Assembly (NCBI GenBank): GCA_043553855.1
Contig: CP121336.1
Span: 3,472,001-3,536,000 of the forward strand
Source: JAUIAS01 sp030425395
Lineage (GTDB): Bacteria > Pseudomonadota > Alphaproteobacteria > Rhodobacterales > Rhodobacteraceae
Direction of reading: 5' to 3'
Length of the DNA stretch: 64,000 nucleotides
The position numbers and the translations under genes were made by a program. Shown here piece by piece: positions 52,196 through 60,781 of the stretch. A model generated the notes under the pieces. That model ran no database searches. It saw nothing but the letters and a program-made list of their open reading frames with translations, and had not been told where the DNA came from. Every line of letters begins with the position of its first letter. The stretch's first letter is position 1.

Positions 52196-52515
52196 CCGCT
52201 CTTGCCGACTGGGAGTTCGGCGGGGGCGGTGAGTATTGCGCGGCATGTTCCTCCGCATGCCCGGAATGTCCGCGTAGCCTTCATAAACCGCTGACACTCG
52301 AGGGCTGGCAGGTCTGGGATCTAGTGCAGCGGCTTGGCGGCCAGGTTCGGGTGGCGGGAGGCGTGAGCGGTGGCGCTGTCCTCGGCTGGGATATGGCTGC
52401 GGCGCTGCAACTCGGCGCGGCCCTCGGGCTATCGCCCCACATCCTCGCGGAACTCCTGCCGCCCATTGAGGCGGTGATGGTGCGCAAGATCAACGAAACC
52501 CTGCAGGCCGGATGA
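52189..52515 (+). CDS. Tail assembly chaperone, -1 frame extension (gpT-like)
   Basis: A 108-residue extension read in the -1 frame after the slip, giving a fused product of about 227 residues. It has no usable ATG, GTG or TTG before 52324, yet the segment before that has a conserved-looking Cys4 motif (YCAACSSACPEC) and KPLTLEGWQVWDLVQRLGGQ. A CTG start at 52192 is the only alternative. The tail tape measure gene follows 60 bases later. Confidence 0.7.
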   Translation, partial: RLTALADWEFGGGGEYCAACSSACPECPRSLHKPLTLEGWQVWDLVQRLGGQVRVAGGVSGGAVLGWDMAAALQLGAALGLSPHILAELLPPIEAVMVRKINETLQAG

Positions 52516-52575
52516 GGCCTGACCTGACCTCGTTTCCATTGGGAACGCGGTCTGACGCTCTGAGGACACCTTTCG

Positions 52576-55014
52576 ATGGCAGAAAAGCGCGTTTCCGTCC
52601 GGCTTTCCGCGACAGGCGGCCGTCAGGTGCGTGCCGAGCTGGAAGGTGTCGGCGAGGCTGGATCGCGGGGCTTCGGCCGTCTCAGCCGTGAAATGGAACT
52701 CGCAAACGCCCGCATGGCCGCCTTCGCGCGCCGGGCTCGGATCGCCGCGACCGCTGCCGCCACTGCCTTGGCCGGTGCGGTTGTCGCGATGACCCGCTCA
52801 ACCGTGGCAGCGGCTAATGAGATCGGCCAACTCTCCCAGGTCGCCAATGCCGCTCCGGAGGTGTTCCAGCGCTGGTCCGCCGCCTCGGCCACAGTGGGGA
52901 TCGAGCAAGAGAAGCTGGCCGATATTCTGAAGGACGTAAATGACCGGGTGGGGGATTTCCTGCAGACAGGCGGCGGTCCTATGGCGGATTTCTTCGAGAA
53001 CATCGCGCCGCGCGTGGGCGTGACGGCAGACCAGTTTGCCCGGCTCTCGGGACCCGAAGCCCTGCAACTCTATGTCGACAGTCTCGAGCGCGCGGGGGTC
53101 AGCCAACAAGAGATGACCTTCTATCTCGAGGCCATGGCCTCGGACGCCACGCGACTGATCCCGCTCTTGCAAAACGGCGGGGCGGAGATGACCAGGCTTG
53201 GGGCACAGGCGCAGGCATTGGGTGCCGTTTTGGATGCGGACGCGATTGCCGCGATGCGCCGGTCCGAACTGGCGCTGGTCAGTATCGGCCAGGTCTTCGC
53301 CGGGGTGCGCAATCGGATCGCGGTGGCACTCGCGCCTACGCTGGAGGCTGCGGCCAATGCGTTTGTCGCCCTTGCATCCAGCACCAGCCCGATCAGTCGG
53401 GCGTTCGATGCGGTCCTTGCCAATCTCGACCGGCTGGCCATCTACGCCGGCACCTTTGCCACCTTTCTCACTGGTCGCTGGGTGGCCGCGATGGCGGCGG
53501 CCGCCCTTTCGGTGCGGGGTTTGGCTACGACGCTCGTGGTTCTGAAAGGCGCGCTCATCCGCACCGGCATCGGTGCGCTTATCGTGGGCGCAGGCGAACT
53601 GGTCTATTGGTTCACCCGGCTAGCCTCCGGCGCAGGCGGCTTCGGCGAGGCCATGGGCCTGTTGAAGGACGTCGCCGTCGAGGTCTGGAACCGGATCAAG
53701 ATTGGGGCATCAAGCGCTGGGGCTGCGGCCACGGCGATGTTCTACGATCTGAAGGCCGATGCCGCTTCCGGCATGGCCGGAGCCATCGAGAGTGTCGTTG
53801 GCTTCGGCAACGCGACAGCCAACACGTTTGAGGGTGCGCTTCTCGCCGTGCGCGAGATCTGGTCACGATTGCCGGATGTGATCGGAGATCTCGTCTTCTC
53901 GGCGGCCAACCGCATGCTCGACGGGATCGAGGCCATGCTGAACGGCGCAATTCGCAGGATCGACGCCTTCACAGGAAACATTCGAGATGCGCTGGCGGCT
54001 GTCGGCATCGAGACAACCTTTGGTCAGATCGGCGAAATCAGTCTCGGCAACATCCCGAACCCTTTCGCAGGGGCCTCCGCAGATGCCGGAACGGCTGCGG
54101 CAGAAGCATTTCGGCGCGCCTTCGAGGATAACCCGCTCACTGTTCCCGACCTTGGGCTTGACGCGATTGCCGCCGAGTCGCTGTCCACCGCGAACACCTA
54201 CCGTCAGGCCGCCACAGATCTCGCGAACGGTGCAACGGAGCCACTCACCTCCTGGGGTGCGCTCCGCGACGCTGTTGCGGGCACCGGCGAAGAAGGTGCG
54301 GCGGCGCTGGATGAGGCCACCGCCTCCGCGGATCGGCTATCGGACGCCATGGGGCGCGCGGGAGGGGCTGCGGGCAGCGCCGGGGATCGGATCGCCACCG
54401 GGTGGCGTGCAGTGTCGGAATCCCTTCAAGCCTATGCCACGGATGCGCTGAACTGGGGCAAAGGCCTCGGCGAAACCCTTACCGGCGCTTTCAGTGGCGC
54501 GGAAAGCGCCTTCCGAAGCTTCGTCGAGACCGGCAAGTTCGACTTCAAGGGCCTGGTGCGCTCGATCCTGGCGGACCTCGCAGTCCTGTCGTTCAAGCGC
54601 GCGGTGCTGGGGCCCATCGCCTCGGCGCTCTCGGGCATCTTTGGCGGCGGGTCTGTCGCGGCGGCGGTCTCGCATGCGGGCGGCATCGTTGGGCTGTCAG
54701 GCCACACGCGGCAGGTGCCTGCGATAGCCTTCGCTGCTGCGCCGCGGATGCATTCCGGCGGTTGGGCGGGTCTCCGCCCCGACGAGGTCCCGACAATCCT
54801 GCAGCGCGGGGAACGGGTGCTGAACCGACGCGAGGCTGCTAGCTACGGCCAATCTAGTACTGGCTCGGGCGTCACCGTGAACATCGACGCGCGCGGGGCG
54901 CAGATGGGCGTGGCCGAGCAGATCGATGCACGGCTTCGGGCGGCCATGCCCGAGATTGCGCGCATCGCGAAAGAGAGCGTTGCCGATGGGCGGCGCCGGG
55001 GTCAGGTGATCTGA
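52576..55014 (+). CDS. Tail tape measure protein
   Basis: An 812-residue protein, mostly helical. It begins with a coiled, Arg/Ala-rich region (GFGRLSREMELANARMAAFA), has hydrophobic helices in the middle (TLVVLKGALIRTGIGALIVG) and ends with a lambda-type tape-measure C-terminus (VPTILQRGERVLNRREAASY). Its length would set a siphovirus tail of moderate length. It follows the chaperone pair and precedes tip proteins. Confidence 0.88.
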   Translation: MAEKRVSVRLSATGGRQVRAELEGVGEAGSRGFGRLSREMELANARMAAFARRARIAATAAATALAGAVVAMTRSTVAAANEIGQLSQVANAAPEVFQRWSAASATVGIEQEKLADILKDVNDRVGDFLQTGGGPMADFFENIAPRVGVTADQFARLSGPEALQLYVDSLERAGVSQQEMTFYLEAMASDATRLIPLLQNGGAEMTRLGAQAQALGAVLDADAIAAMRRSELALVSIGQVFAGVRNRIAVALAPTLEAAANAFVALASSTSPISRAFDAVLANLDRLAIYAGTFATFLTGRWVAAMAAAALSVRGLATTLVVLKGALIRTGIGALIVGAGELVYWFTRLASGAGGFGEAMGLLKDVAVEVWNRIKIGASSAGAAATAMFYDLKADAASGMAGAIESVVGFGNATANTFEGALLAVREIWSRLPDVIGDLVFSAANRMLDGIEAMLNGAIRRIDAFTGNIRDALAAVGIETTFGQIGEISLGNIPNPFAGASADAGTAAAEAFRRAFEDNPLTVPDLGLDAIAAESLSTANTYRQAATDLANGATEPLTSWGALRDAVAGTGEEGAAALDEATASADRLSDAMGRAGGAAGSAGDRIATGWRAVSESLQAYATDALNWGKGLGETLTGAFSGAESAFRSFVETGKFDFKGLVRSILADLAVLSFKRAVLGPIASALSGIFGGGSVAAAVSHAGGIVGLSGHTRQVPAIAFAAAPRMHSGGWAGLRPDEVPTILQRGERVLNRREAASYGQSSTGSGVTVNIDARGAQMGVAEQIDARLRAAMPEIARIAKESVADGRRRGQVI

Positions 55015-55015
55015 G

Positions 55016-55603
55016 ATGACGATTCCGATCTTGCCGCTGACGCTCGTGTCCTCGCTCGAGCGGCGGCTGGTTACGTCCGTAGCGGAGGCACGTTCACCCT
55101 TCACTGGCACGTCCCAGATCCAGGACTGGGGAGCGTCGTGGTGGGAGTACCAGATCGAGATGGCGGTGACCCAAGGGGCCAAGGCCCGGCGGCTTTCGGC
55201 CTTCTTCACCGCCCTTGGTGGATTGCGAAGCCGGTTCCTGCTCCCCGATCCGTCGATCGAGGTGCCGGTGGCGGCGGGCAATCCGTATGTCACCGAGGCG
55301 CAAGTCGCAGGGGCATCCACCCTTCGCACGGCAGGATGGGGACTTGGGCTTCGCGCAGGGGGTTTCTTCCAGCTGGGCAGCGATACAACCACGCGGCTCT
55401 ATCAACTGACAGCGGACGTGACGCCTTTGGGCAGCGAGGCCACGCTCGCCTTCGTGCCGCCGCTTCGGGCTTCCGTGCCGGTCGGCACGCTTCTCGGCCT
55501 TGATTCCCCGTCAGTCCTGTTGCGCCTGACGGCCCCGGTCCCCTCGGTCATCGGCCGTGCGGATCAGCATCGCTTCACGATCTCCGCCCACGAAGCCCTT
55601 TAA
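55016..55603 (+). CDS. Minor tail protein, distal
   Basis: A 195-residue, strand-rich protein (LPLTLVSSLERRLVTSVAEA, ALGGLRSRFLLPDPSIEVPV, TTRLYQLTADVTPLGSEATL) directly after the tape measure. The size and place fit a distal tail or baseplate hub component. Starts one base after the tape measure stop. Confidence 0.65.
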   Translation: MTIPILPLTLVSSLERRLVTSVAEARSPFTGTSQIQDWGASWWEYQIEMAVTQGAKARRLSAFFTALGGLRSRFLLPDPSIEVPVAAGNPYVTEAQVAGASTLRTAGWGLGLRAGGFFQLGSDTTTRLYQLTADVTPLGSEATLAFVPPLRASVPVGTLLGLDSPSVLLRLTAPVPSVIGRADQHRFTISAHEAL

Positions 55604-55619
55604 CCAGCGAGGCGCTCTG

Positions 55620-56180
55620 ATGAGCCGCAATCTTACTGTCGCCTTCGCCACTGCGCTGGCTGATCAAAGCCTCCGGCCGGTCATCTTTTTTGAGGGTCAG
55701 TTCGCCACGGCCTGGGTGCGTATCTGGTCGGGGCTGGGAGACGTTAGTTGGAACGGCCAGGCCTGGGCCGGGGCTGGGTCTTTGCTCGGGCTCGGGGCCA
55801 TCGACGAAACCGGGGAGGTCGTAGCAGGCGGCACGGCCGTGTCGCTTTCTGGCGTGCCACTGGACCTTGTTCAAATGGCCATTGAAGAAGCGCGTCAGGG
55901 CCTGCCGGGCCGGATCTGGCTCGGGCTCCTGGCCGAGGATGGCAGCATCATCGCCGATCCGGTTCAGGCCTTTTCGGGCCGGCTTGATGTCCCTGAAATC
56001 AAGGATGACGCCGACACTTGCACGATCACCATCAGCTATGAAAGCCGTTTGATCGACCTGACCATGGCGCGCACCTGGCGCTATACGCATGAAAGCCAGC
56101 AGGCGCTGTACCCTGGCGATCTCGGTTTTGAATATGTGACCGCGATCCAGGACCGCGAACTCACCTGGGGGCGGGGATAG
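55620..56180 (+). CDS. Minor tail protein, tip-associated
   Basis: A 186-residue protein (FATALADQSLRPVIFFEGQF, YESRLIDLTMARTWRYTHES, FEYVTAIQDRELTWGRG) with an immunoglobulin-like or baseplate fold. The C-terminal YESRLIDLTMARTWRYT segment is typical of phage tip proteins of the lambda L/DUF2163-like kind. The ATG at 55620 was preferred over an earlier frame. Confidence 0.68.
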   Translation: MSRNLTVAFATALADQSLRPVIFFEGQFATAWVRIWSGLGDVSWNGQAWAGAGSLLGLGAIDETGEVVAGGTAVSLSGVPLDLVQMAIEEARQGLPGRIWLGLLAEDGSIIADPVQAFSGRLDVPEIKDDADTCTITISYESRLIDLTMARTWRYTHESQQALYPGDLGFEYVTAIQDRELTWGRG

Positions 56181-56441
56181 TCAGCGTTTTGCGGCAGATG
56201 GCGTCGGCTTCGGGGTGTTCATGCGCAGCAATTGCGGGTAGCCCGCGCGGCACCGGCCTTGCATGTTCGAGATGCTCGGTCGGTCTTCGGGGCAGTCAAG
56301 GGCAATTATATCGAGCGCGCTTGGCAGGGGTGTGGACGGCCCCACGATCTCGCAGAACCGTGCTTTAGAATACCGCCCGAAACGGTCGCAGACAGGGCAG
56401 TTGATCTTGACGGTCTCAAATGGAAAATCCGAAGCGCGCAT
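56181..56441 (-). CDS. Small Cys-rich protein, convergent to tail genes
   Basis: An 86-residue protein with a zinc-ribbon-like pair (INCPVCDRFGRYSKARFCEI) and a later Cys pair (ALDCPEDRPS, GRCRAGYPQL). Its stop directly abuts the tail gene stop, and it lies in the gap before the DUF6950-like gene. The organised cysteines suggest a real, probably cargo, gene. No family name is certain. Confidence 0.6.
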   Translation of the reverse strand: MRASDFPFETVKINCPVCDRFGRYSKARFCEIVGPSTPLPSALDIIALDCPEDRPSISNMQGRCRAGYPQLLRMNTPKPTPSAAKR

Positions 56442-56485
56442 GCCCGTGCATTTACCCCCTGATCAAACGATGGCAAGAGAAACCC

Positions 56486-56890
56486 ATGCGACTGGACAAT
56501 TGGCCCGTTCTGCTCGCCGAGGCGCTTGAAACCGCCCGCGCGCACCCCTTTGTCTGGGGGCAACACGACTGCCCGACCTTCGCCTTTGAAACCCGTATGC
56601 GCCTCACCGGCTGTGAGGACACCGCCGCGCTCTGGCGAGGACGCTACACCACGGCGCTTGGTGGCCTGCGCGTGATGCGGCGCCTTGGCTGGTTCTCACT
56701 CGAGGACATGGGCCGCGCGCTCTTGGGTGCCCCACGTCGCGGGGTTCTGTTTGCCCAACGCGGCGACATCGTTCTGGCTGACACCGGTCTCGGCTTCGGC
56801 ATCTGCACGGGCGCCGAGGCCGTCGGCATGGCGCCCGAGGGGCTGGTGACGGTCCCGTTACCCTCCTGCCGTCTTTCCTGGCCCGTCTGA
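56486..56890 (+). CDS. DUF6950-like / NlpC-P60-type tail-associated peptidase candidate
   Basis: A 134-residue protein whose HPFVWGQHDCPTFAFETRMR segment has a Cys after a His-rich turn, as in papain-like tail peptidases (lambda gpK position) or the DUF6950 family. The rest is RGDIVLADTGLGFGICTGAE, a typical second part of NlpC/P60-like domains. It could cut peptidoglycan during tail entry, or be structural. The ATG at 56486 gives the shorter correct frame. Confidence 0.65.
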   Translation: MRLDNWPVLLAEALETARAHPFVWGQHDCPTFAFETRMRLTGCEDTAALWRGRYTTALGGLRVMRRLGWFSLEDMGRALLGAPRRGVLFAQRGDIVLADTGLGFGICTGAEAVGMAPEGLVTVPLPSCRLSWPV

Positions 56891-56905
56891 CCCCGGACAT
56901 CTCTC

Positions 56906-59452
56906 ATGCCGTTTATTGTCTCAGCCGTCACCGCGATTGCAGGGGCGATCAGCGGTGTGATGGCCGCAGGCGGGATCGGGGCCGCGCTCTTGCGGATCGG
57001 CGGCACGCTTCTGCTGTCCTATGCCACGCAGGCCTTGATGCCGAAGCCGCGGGCGACGCTGCAGCCGCGCACGGTGACCATCCGCGAGCCGGTGGTGCCG
57101 CGCGATCTGGTTTATGGCCGCACCCGCAAAGGCGGGGTGATCGTGTTCCTGCACGCCTCGGGGCCGACCAACCAGTTTCTCGATCTGGTGATCGTCCTGG
57201 CGACGCATCGCGTCAAATCCATCGGGGCGATCTACTTCGAAGGTGAGATGGCGCTTGATGCCGACGGGGTGGCCCAGGGTCGCTGGGCCGGGAAAGCCTT
57301 TGTGGAGCGCAAGCGGGGCCTGCCGGACCAGTCTGCCTTCGAGGGGCTGCGGGAGGATGTGTCGGACAAATGGTCCGCACACCACCGTCTGCAGGGGTGC
57401 GCGGCGATCCGGCTGCGGCTGACCTATGACCCGGACGCCTTTCCTGCGGGCATTCCGAACATCACGGCCGACGTCGAGGGCAAGGACGACATTTGGGACC
57501 CGCGCACGGAAGGCTACGATTATTCGGAAAACCCCGCGCTGTGCCTTGCTGATTACATGGCGAATCCAACCTGGGGGATCGGGGCGGCGATTGGTGCACC
57601 GGACGGTATTGACGAGATGGCGCTCGTCGCGGCGGCCAATATTTGCGACGAGATTGTGCCGCTTGCCGGTGGCGGGAGCGAGCCGCGCTATGCCTGCAAC
57701 GGGGTGATCACACTGTCGGAGACACCCAAGACGATCATCGAGGGGCTGTTGTCGAGCTTTGCCGGGCGCTGCGCCTTCTCGGGCGGGTCCTGGCGCATCC
57801 ATGCAGGCGCGTGGCGCGCGCCGGATGTGGCGCTCACCGCAGACCATGTGCGGGACGGCGGCCTGACACTGGCCACGCGCGTGACGATGTCGTCAAACTT
57901 CAACGGCGTGCGCGGCCAGTTCGTGAGCCCGGAGAACAACTGGCAGCCCGACGACTTCCCGGCCTATTCGAGCGCTGTCTATGTAGCCGAGGACGGGGGT
58001 GAGCGGAAATGGCGAGATATCTCGCTGCCGTTTACGATCTCGGCACCGATGGCGCAGCGGCTCGCGAAAATAGAGCTCGAGCGGGCGCGGCGGCAAATGA
58101 CGGTGCGGCTCTCGGGCAAGCTCTCGGCCTGGGCGGCAACGGTGGGCGATGTGGTCACGCTCTCCTATGCCCGCTGGGGGTTTGCGGAAAAACCCTTTGA
58201 GGTGCACGGGGTGAGCCTGGACCTGACGGCCTCGGGCGACGGGGCGCTTTTGCTGCCCGAGTTGGTGCTGCGCGAGACCTCGCCGCTGGTCTATGACTGG
58301 TCGGCCTCCGAGGAACAGGTCTATGCGGCCGCACCGCGCACGGCCTTGCCCTCGGCCTTTGATCTTCCGGCGCCCGGACGCCCGGAGATCACCGAAAGCC
58401 TCTACATCACCCGGGATGGCGGGGGCGCGAAGGTGCTGGTGAGCGTGACCTGGACCCCTGCGGCCTCGGCCTTTGTGACGCTCTACCAGATCGAGGCCCG
58501 CCGGGAGGGCGGGGATTGGATGGATTACGGCCGTCAGCAGGGCACGCAGCTGGAGATCCGGGACGCCAGCCCGGGGTTGTGGGAGGTGCGGATCAAATCC
58601 GTCTCGGCGATGGGGGTGTCCTCGGCGTGGCGCACGCGCGTGGCCGAGGTCCTCGGGCTGGCCGCGCCGCCGGTGGCGCTCGAAAACGTTACGCTGCAGG
58701 CGGCCGGAGGGCTCGCGATCCTCAAATGGGCGCGGGCTGCGGATCCGGATGTGCGGGTGGCGGGCAATATCGTCATCCGCCACAGCAGCGAAGCACCGGC
58801 AAGCTGGGCCAACAGCTACGCGATGGACCGGGTGGCGGGCTCGGAGGCGATTGCGGTCGTGCCGCTCAAGCCCGGGACCTATCTGCTGCGGGCCGAAGAC
58901 AGCGGCGGGCGGTTGGGACCGGTGACGGGGATTGCCACCAGGGGCGCGCAGGCGCTGGCCTTTGCGCCGGTGCAAAGCCTGCAGGCCGACGACAGCTTTC
59001 CCGGCGCCAAAACGGATCTGGTCGTCGGCCCCGGTGGTCTGCGGTTGGCGAGCACGGTGGACGCGGGCGGGGTGCCTTATGTGCCGCAGACACAAGGGCT
59101 ATATGCGTTCGGCGCGGGGATGGATTTTGGCGCGGTGCGCCGGGTGCGGCTGCGCAGCGAGATCCGCCTTGCGGTTCTGGCGCTTCTGGACCGCATCGAT
59201 GCCCGTGTCACGCCCATCGACATCTGGGCCGATTTTGACGGCACGGATGGCGCGCAGACCGATGTGGTCGTGGAGGTGCGCGACACCGACGACGATCCGG
59301 CGGCCACGCCTGCGTGGTCCGGCTGGGGGCGGATCGACAACCACGAGATTGAAGCGCGGGCCATCGAGGCCCGGGCCTGGCTCCGCACGGAGGATGCCGC
59401 CTATACGCCGGTGGTCTCCCGGCTCCGGCTTTATGCAGACGAGGTGATGTGA
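56906..59452 (+). CDS. Tail tip / host-specificity protein, gpJ-like
   Basis: An 848-residue protein. Its N-terminus is hydrophobic (FIVSAVTAIAGAISGVMAAG), as in lambda gpI/gpJ membrane-interacting starts. The middle has the tip-attachment pattern (LVYGRTRKGGVIVFLHASGP). Later parts include fibronectin type III-like repeats (VSVTWTPAASAFVTLYQIEA, WEVRIKSVSAMGVSSAWRT) and a C-terminal domain likely to contact the host. It probably determines host range. Confidence 0.85.
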   Translation: MPFIVSAVTAIAGAISGVMAAGGIGAALLRIGGTLLLSYATQALMPKPRATLQPRTVTIREPVVPRDLVYGRTRKGGVIVFLHASGPTNQFLDLVIVLATHRVKSIGAIYFEGEMALDADGVAQGRWAGKAFVERKRGLPDQSAFEGLREDVSDKWSAHHRLQGCAAIRLRLTYDPDAFPAGIPNITADVEGKDDIWDPRTEGYDYSENPALCLADYMANPTWGIGAAIGAPDGIDEMALVAAANICDEIVPLAGGGSEPRYACNGVITLSETPKTIIEGLLSSFAGRCAFSGGSWRIHAGAWRAPDVALTADHVRDGGLTLATRVTMSSNFNGVRGQFVSPENNWQPDDFPAYSSAVYVAEDGGERKWRDISLPFTISAPMAQRLAKIELERARRQMTVRLSGKLSAWAATVGDVVTLSYARWGFAEKPFEVHGVSLDLTASGDGALLLPELVLRETSPLVYDWSASEEQVYAAAPRTALPSAFDLPAPGRPEITESLYITRDGGGAKVLVSVTWTPAASAFVTLYQIEARREGGDWMDYGRQQGTQLEIRDASPGLWEVRIKSVSAMGVSSAWRTRVAEVLGLAAPPVALENVTLQAAGGLAILKWARAADPDVRVAGNIVIRHSSEAPASWANSYAMDRVAGSEAIAVVPLKPGTYLLRAEDSGGRLGPVTGIATRGAQALAFAPVQSLQADDSFPGAKTDLVVGPGGLRLASTVDAGGVPYVPQTQGLYAFGAGMDFGAVRRVRLRSEIRLAVLALLDRIDARVTPIDIWADFDGTDGAQTDVVVEVRDTDDDPAATPAWSGWGRIDNHEIEARAIEARAWLRTEDAAYTPVVSRLRLYADEVM

Positions 59453-59682
59453 TGTCCCAGACCGGGAGTTACGTGATTGGCAATGACGCGGGCCTTGCGG
59501 TGCGCCAGCGGATCAACGAGGTGCTGGCCGCGCTGCAGTCGAGCAATGCGGGCCCTGAAGCCCCCGTGGAGACGCGCGCAGGCATGCTGTGGCTGGATAC
59601 CGGCGGGGCCGAGGCGGTTCTGCGCATCCGCAGCGCGGCGGATGACGCCTGGGAGGATGTGCTCGATGGCGGAAGCTATTGA
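59452..59682 (+). CDS. Small tail protein, unknown
   Basis: A 76-residue protein (SYVIGNDAGLAVRQRINEVL, GMLWLDTGGAEAVLRIRSAA). The start overlaps the gpJ-like stop (GTGATG). It may be a small tail-fibre or tip adaptor, as it resembles the N-terminal anchors of fibre proteins in style. It converges with the toxin gene and overlaps its end by 7 bases. Confidence 0.65.
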   Translation: MSQTGSYVIGNDAGLAVRQRINEVLAALQSSNAGPEAPVETRAGMLWLDTGGAEAVLRIRSAADDAWEDVLDGGSY

Positions 59683-59969
59683 TCCGCTGACCGGGACCGC
59701 GCGTCTTTGTAAACCTGGCCACGTTCGCGTTTACCCACGGCGATCACGGTGACGGTAATCGCGGTCTCCTGCACCGAGTAGACGAGGCGATATCCCGCGC
59801 TGCGCAGTTTGATCTTGTAGTGCTGATCGAGGCCAAGCAGGCGGTCTGCGGGAACGTGGGGGGTCTCAAGGCGCTCGGCCAGTTTCTTTTTGAACTGGCG
59901 CTGCACCGGCGCGCCCAGCTTCTTCCACTCCTTCAGCGCCGATGGCAGAAACTGCAGCTCATAGGTCAT
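59676..59969 (-). CDS. RelE/ParE-type toxin
   Basis: A 97-residue toxin of the RelE/ParE fold (ELQFLPSALKEWKKLGAPVQ, RLETPHVPADRLLGLDQHYK, KLRSAGYRLVYSVQETAITV, VIAVGKRERGQVYKDA). These cut mRNA at the ribosome or poison gyrase. The start at ATG 59969 overlaps the antitoxin gene by 11 bases, the usual arrangement. It lies on the minus strand amid late phage genes. Confidence 0.88.
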   Translation of the reverse strand: MTYELQFLPSALKEWKKLGAPVQRQFKKKLAERLETPHVPADRLLGLDQHYKIKLRSAGYRLVYSVQETAITVTVIAVGKRERGQVYKDARSRSADQ

Positions 59970-60204
59970 CCAGGGTGACCTTGACCGGGGTCTCGCTTGC
60001 ACGGGTCTCGATGAGGTCGATCAGGTCAAGATCGTCGAGACGTTCCATCATGGCCTCATAATGCCGGGCCGGAACCATATAGGCCATGACACGGTTGTGG
60101 TTGAGCACGGCCACCGGCTCCCCGTTTGCCTGCGCAAGAACGCCTGTCGGGCTTTTTTTGAGGTCGGAGACGCTGACGGCGATGTTGGCTTCAACGCGCT
60201 GCAT
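59959..60204 (-). CDS. Phd/YefM-type antitoxin
   Basis: An 81-residue antitoxin (AVSVSDLKKSPTGVLAQANG, EPVAVLNHNRVMAYMVPARH). The N-terminus is the Phd/YefM DNA-binding dimer fold, and the C-terminal acidic helix (MERLDDLDLIDLIETRASET) should wrap the RelE-like toxin. It is upstream of and coupled to the toxin, so the pair would stabilise the prophage or act in phage defence. Confidence 0.88.
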   Translation of the reverse strand: MQRVEANIAVSVSDLKKSPTGVLAQANGEPVAVLNHNRVMAYMVPARHYEAMMERLDDLDLIDLIETRASETPVKVTLDDL

Positions 60205-60312
60205 GAAGAGGTCCTATCAATAATGGGCCAAATATAGCCCTAAAATTGGTGCGAACTCTGGCCATGTCAAGCCGCGTCTCATGCGGGCGTGCGCGTAAGA
60301 GAAAGGACAAAC

Positions 60313-60624
60313 ATGTCTGATCCGGGATTTATCGACATGATCGACCGTGTCTTTGGCGGGGCGGTGACGACGCTGATCGGGGCGTTCACGGGGCGGCTTA
60401 TGTATCACTCGGGCGAGGTGAAGCTCGGGCGGCGGCGGTTTTTTGGCCGTGAGCTTCTCTGGGAAATCCCCGTGGCTGTGGGCATGGCGCTGATCGGGGA
60501 GGCGGCGGCGAGTTACATCGGGCTGACCCAGCCGGTCTCGACGGGGTTTGTGGCCACGCTGGCCTATCTCGGGCCGCGCGGGGCGGAGGCGGTTCTTTCG
60601 GCCTGGCTCTGCCGGAAAAAATAG
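60313..60624 (+). CDS. Phage holin, LydA-like
   Basis: A 103-residue protein with an N-terminal amphipathic start, one weak and two clearer transmembrane segments (VAVGMALIGEAAASYIGLTQ, VSTGFVATLAYLGPRGAEAV) and a basic C-terminus. It matches holin superfamily III/LydA layout. AAAGGA precedes the ATG at 60313. It lies before the endolysin, as in lysis cassettes. Confidence 0.72.
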   Translation: MSDPGFIDMIDRVFGGAVTTLIGAFTGRLMYHSGEVKLGRRRFFGRELLWEIPVAVGMALIGEAAASYIGLTQPVSTGFVATLAYLGPRGAEAVLSAWLCRKK

Positions 60625-60739
60625 CTTTTTGGTGCGCGGCGCTCTTGCGGCGGGCCCGCAGGCCGGGGGTCCGGACGGGCGCTCCGCCTGATCCGGCGAT
60701 CGGGCACGCTGCGCACAATTTGGGGAAACCTATCTGGCA

Positions 60740-60763
60740 GGCCATCCTTCGGGGCGGCCTTTT
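60740..60763 (+). terminator. UUCG-loop hairpin, terminator or attenuator
   Basis: Stem GGCC/GGCC with an inner TCC/GGG pairing around a TTCG loop, followed by TTTT, lies just upstream of the endolysin gene. It may stop or attenuate transcription between holin and endolysin, or be an RNA processing site. Confidence 0.4.
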
Positions 60764-60781
60764 GCTGTTGAGGAGACGGAG

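Noticed and set aside
52324..52515. Separate gene starting at the GTG at 52324
   Set aside because: It would discard the conserved-looking segment just upstream; the -1 frameshift explains the open frame and position better.
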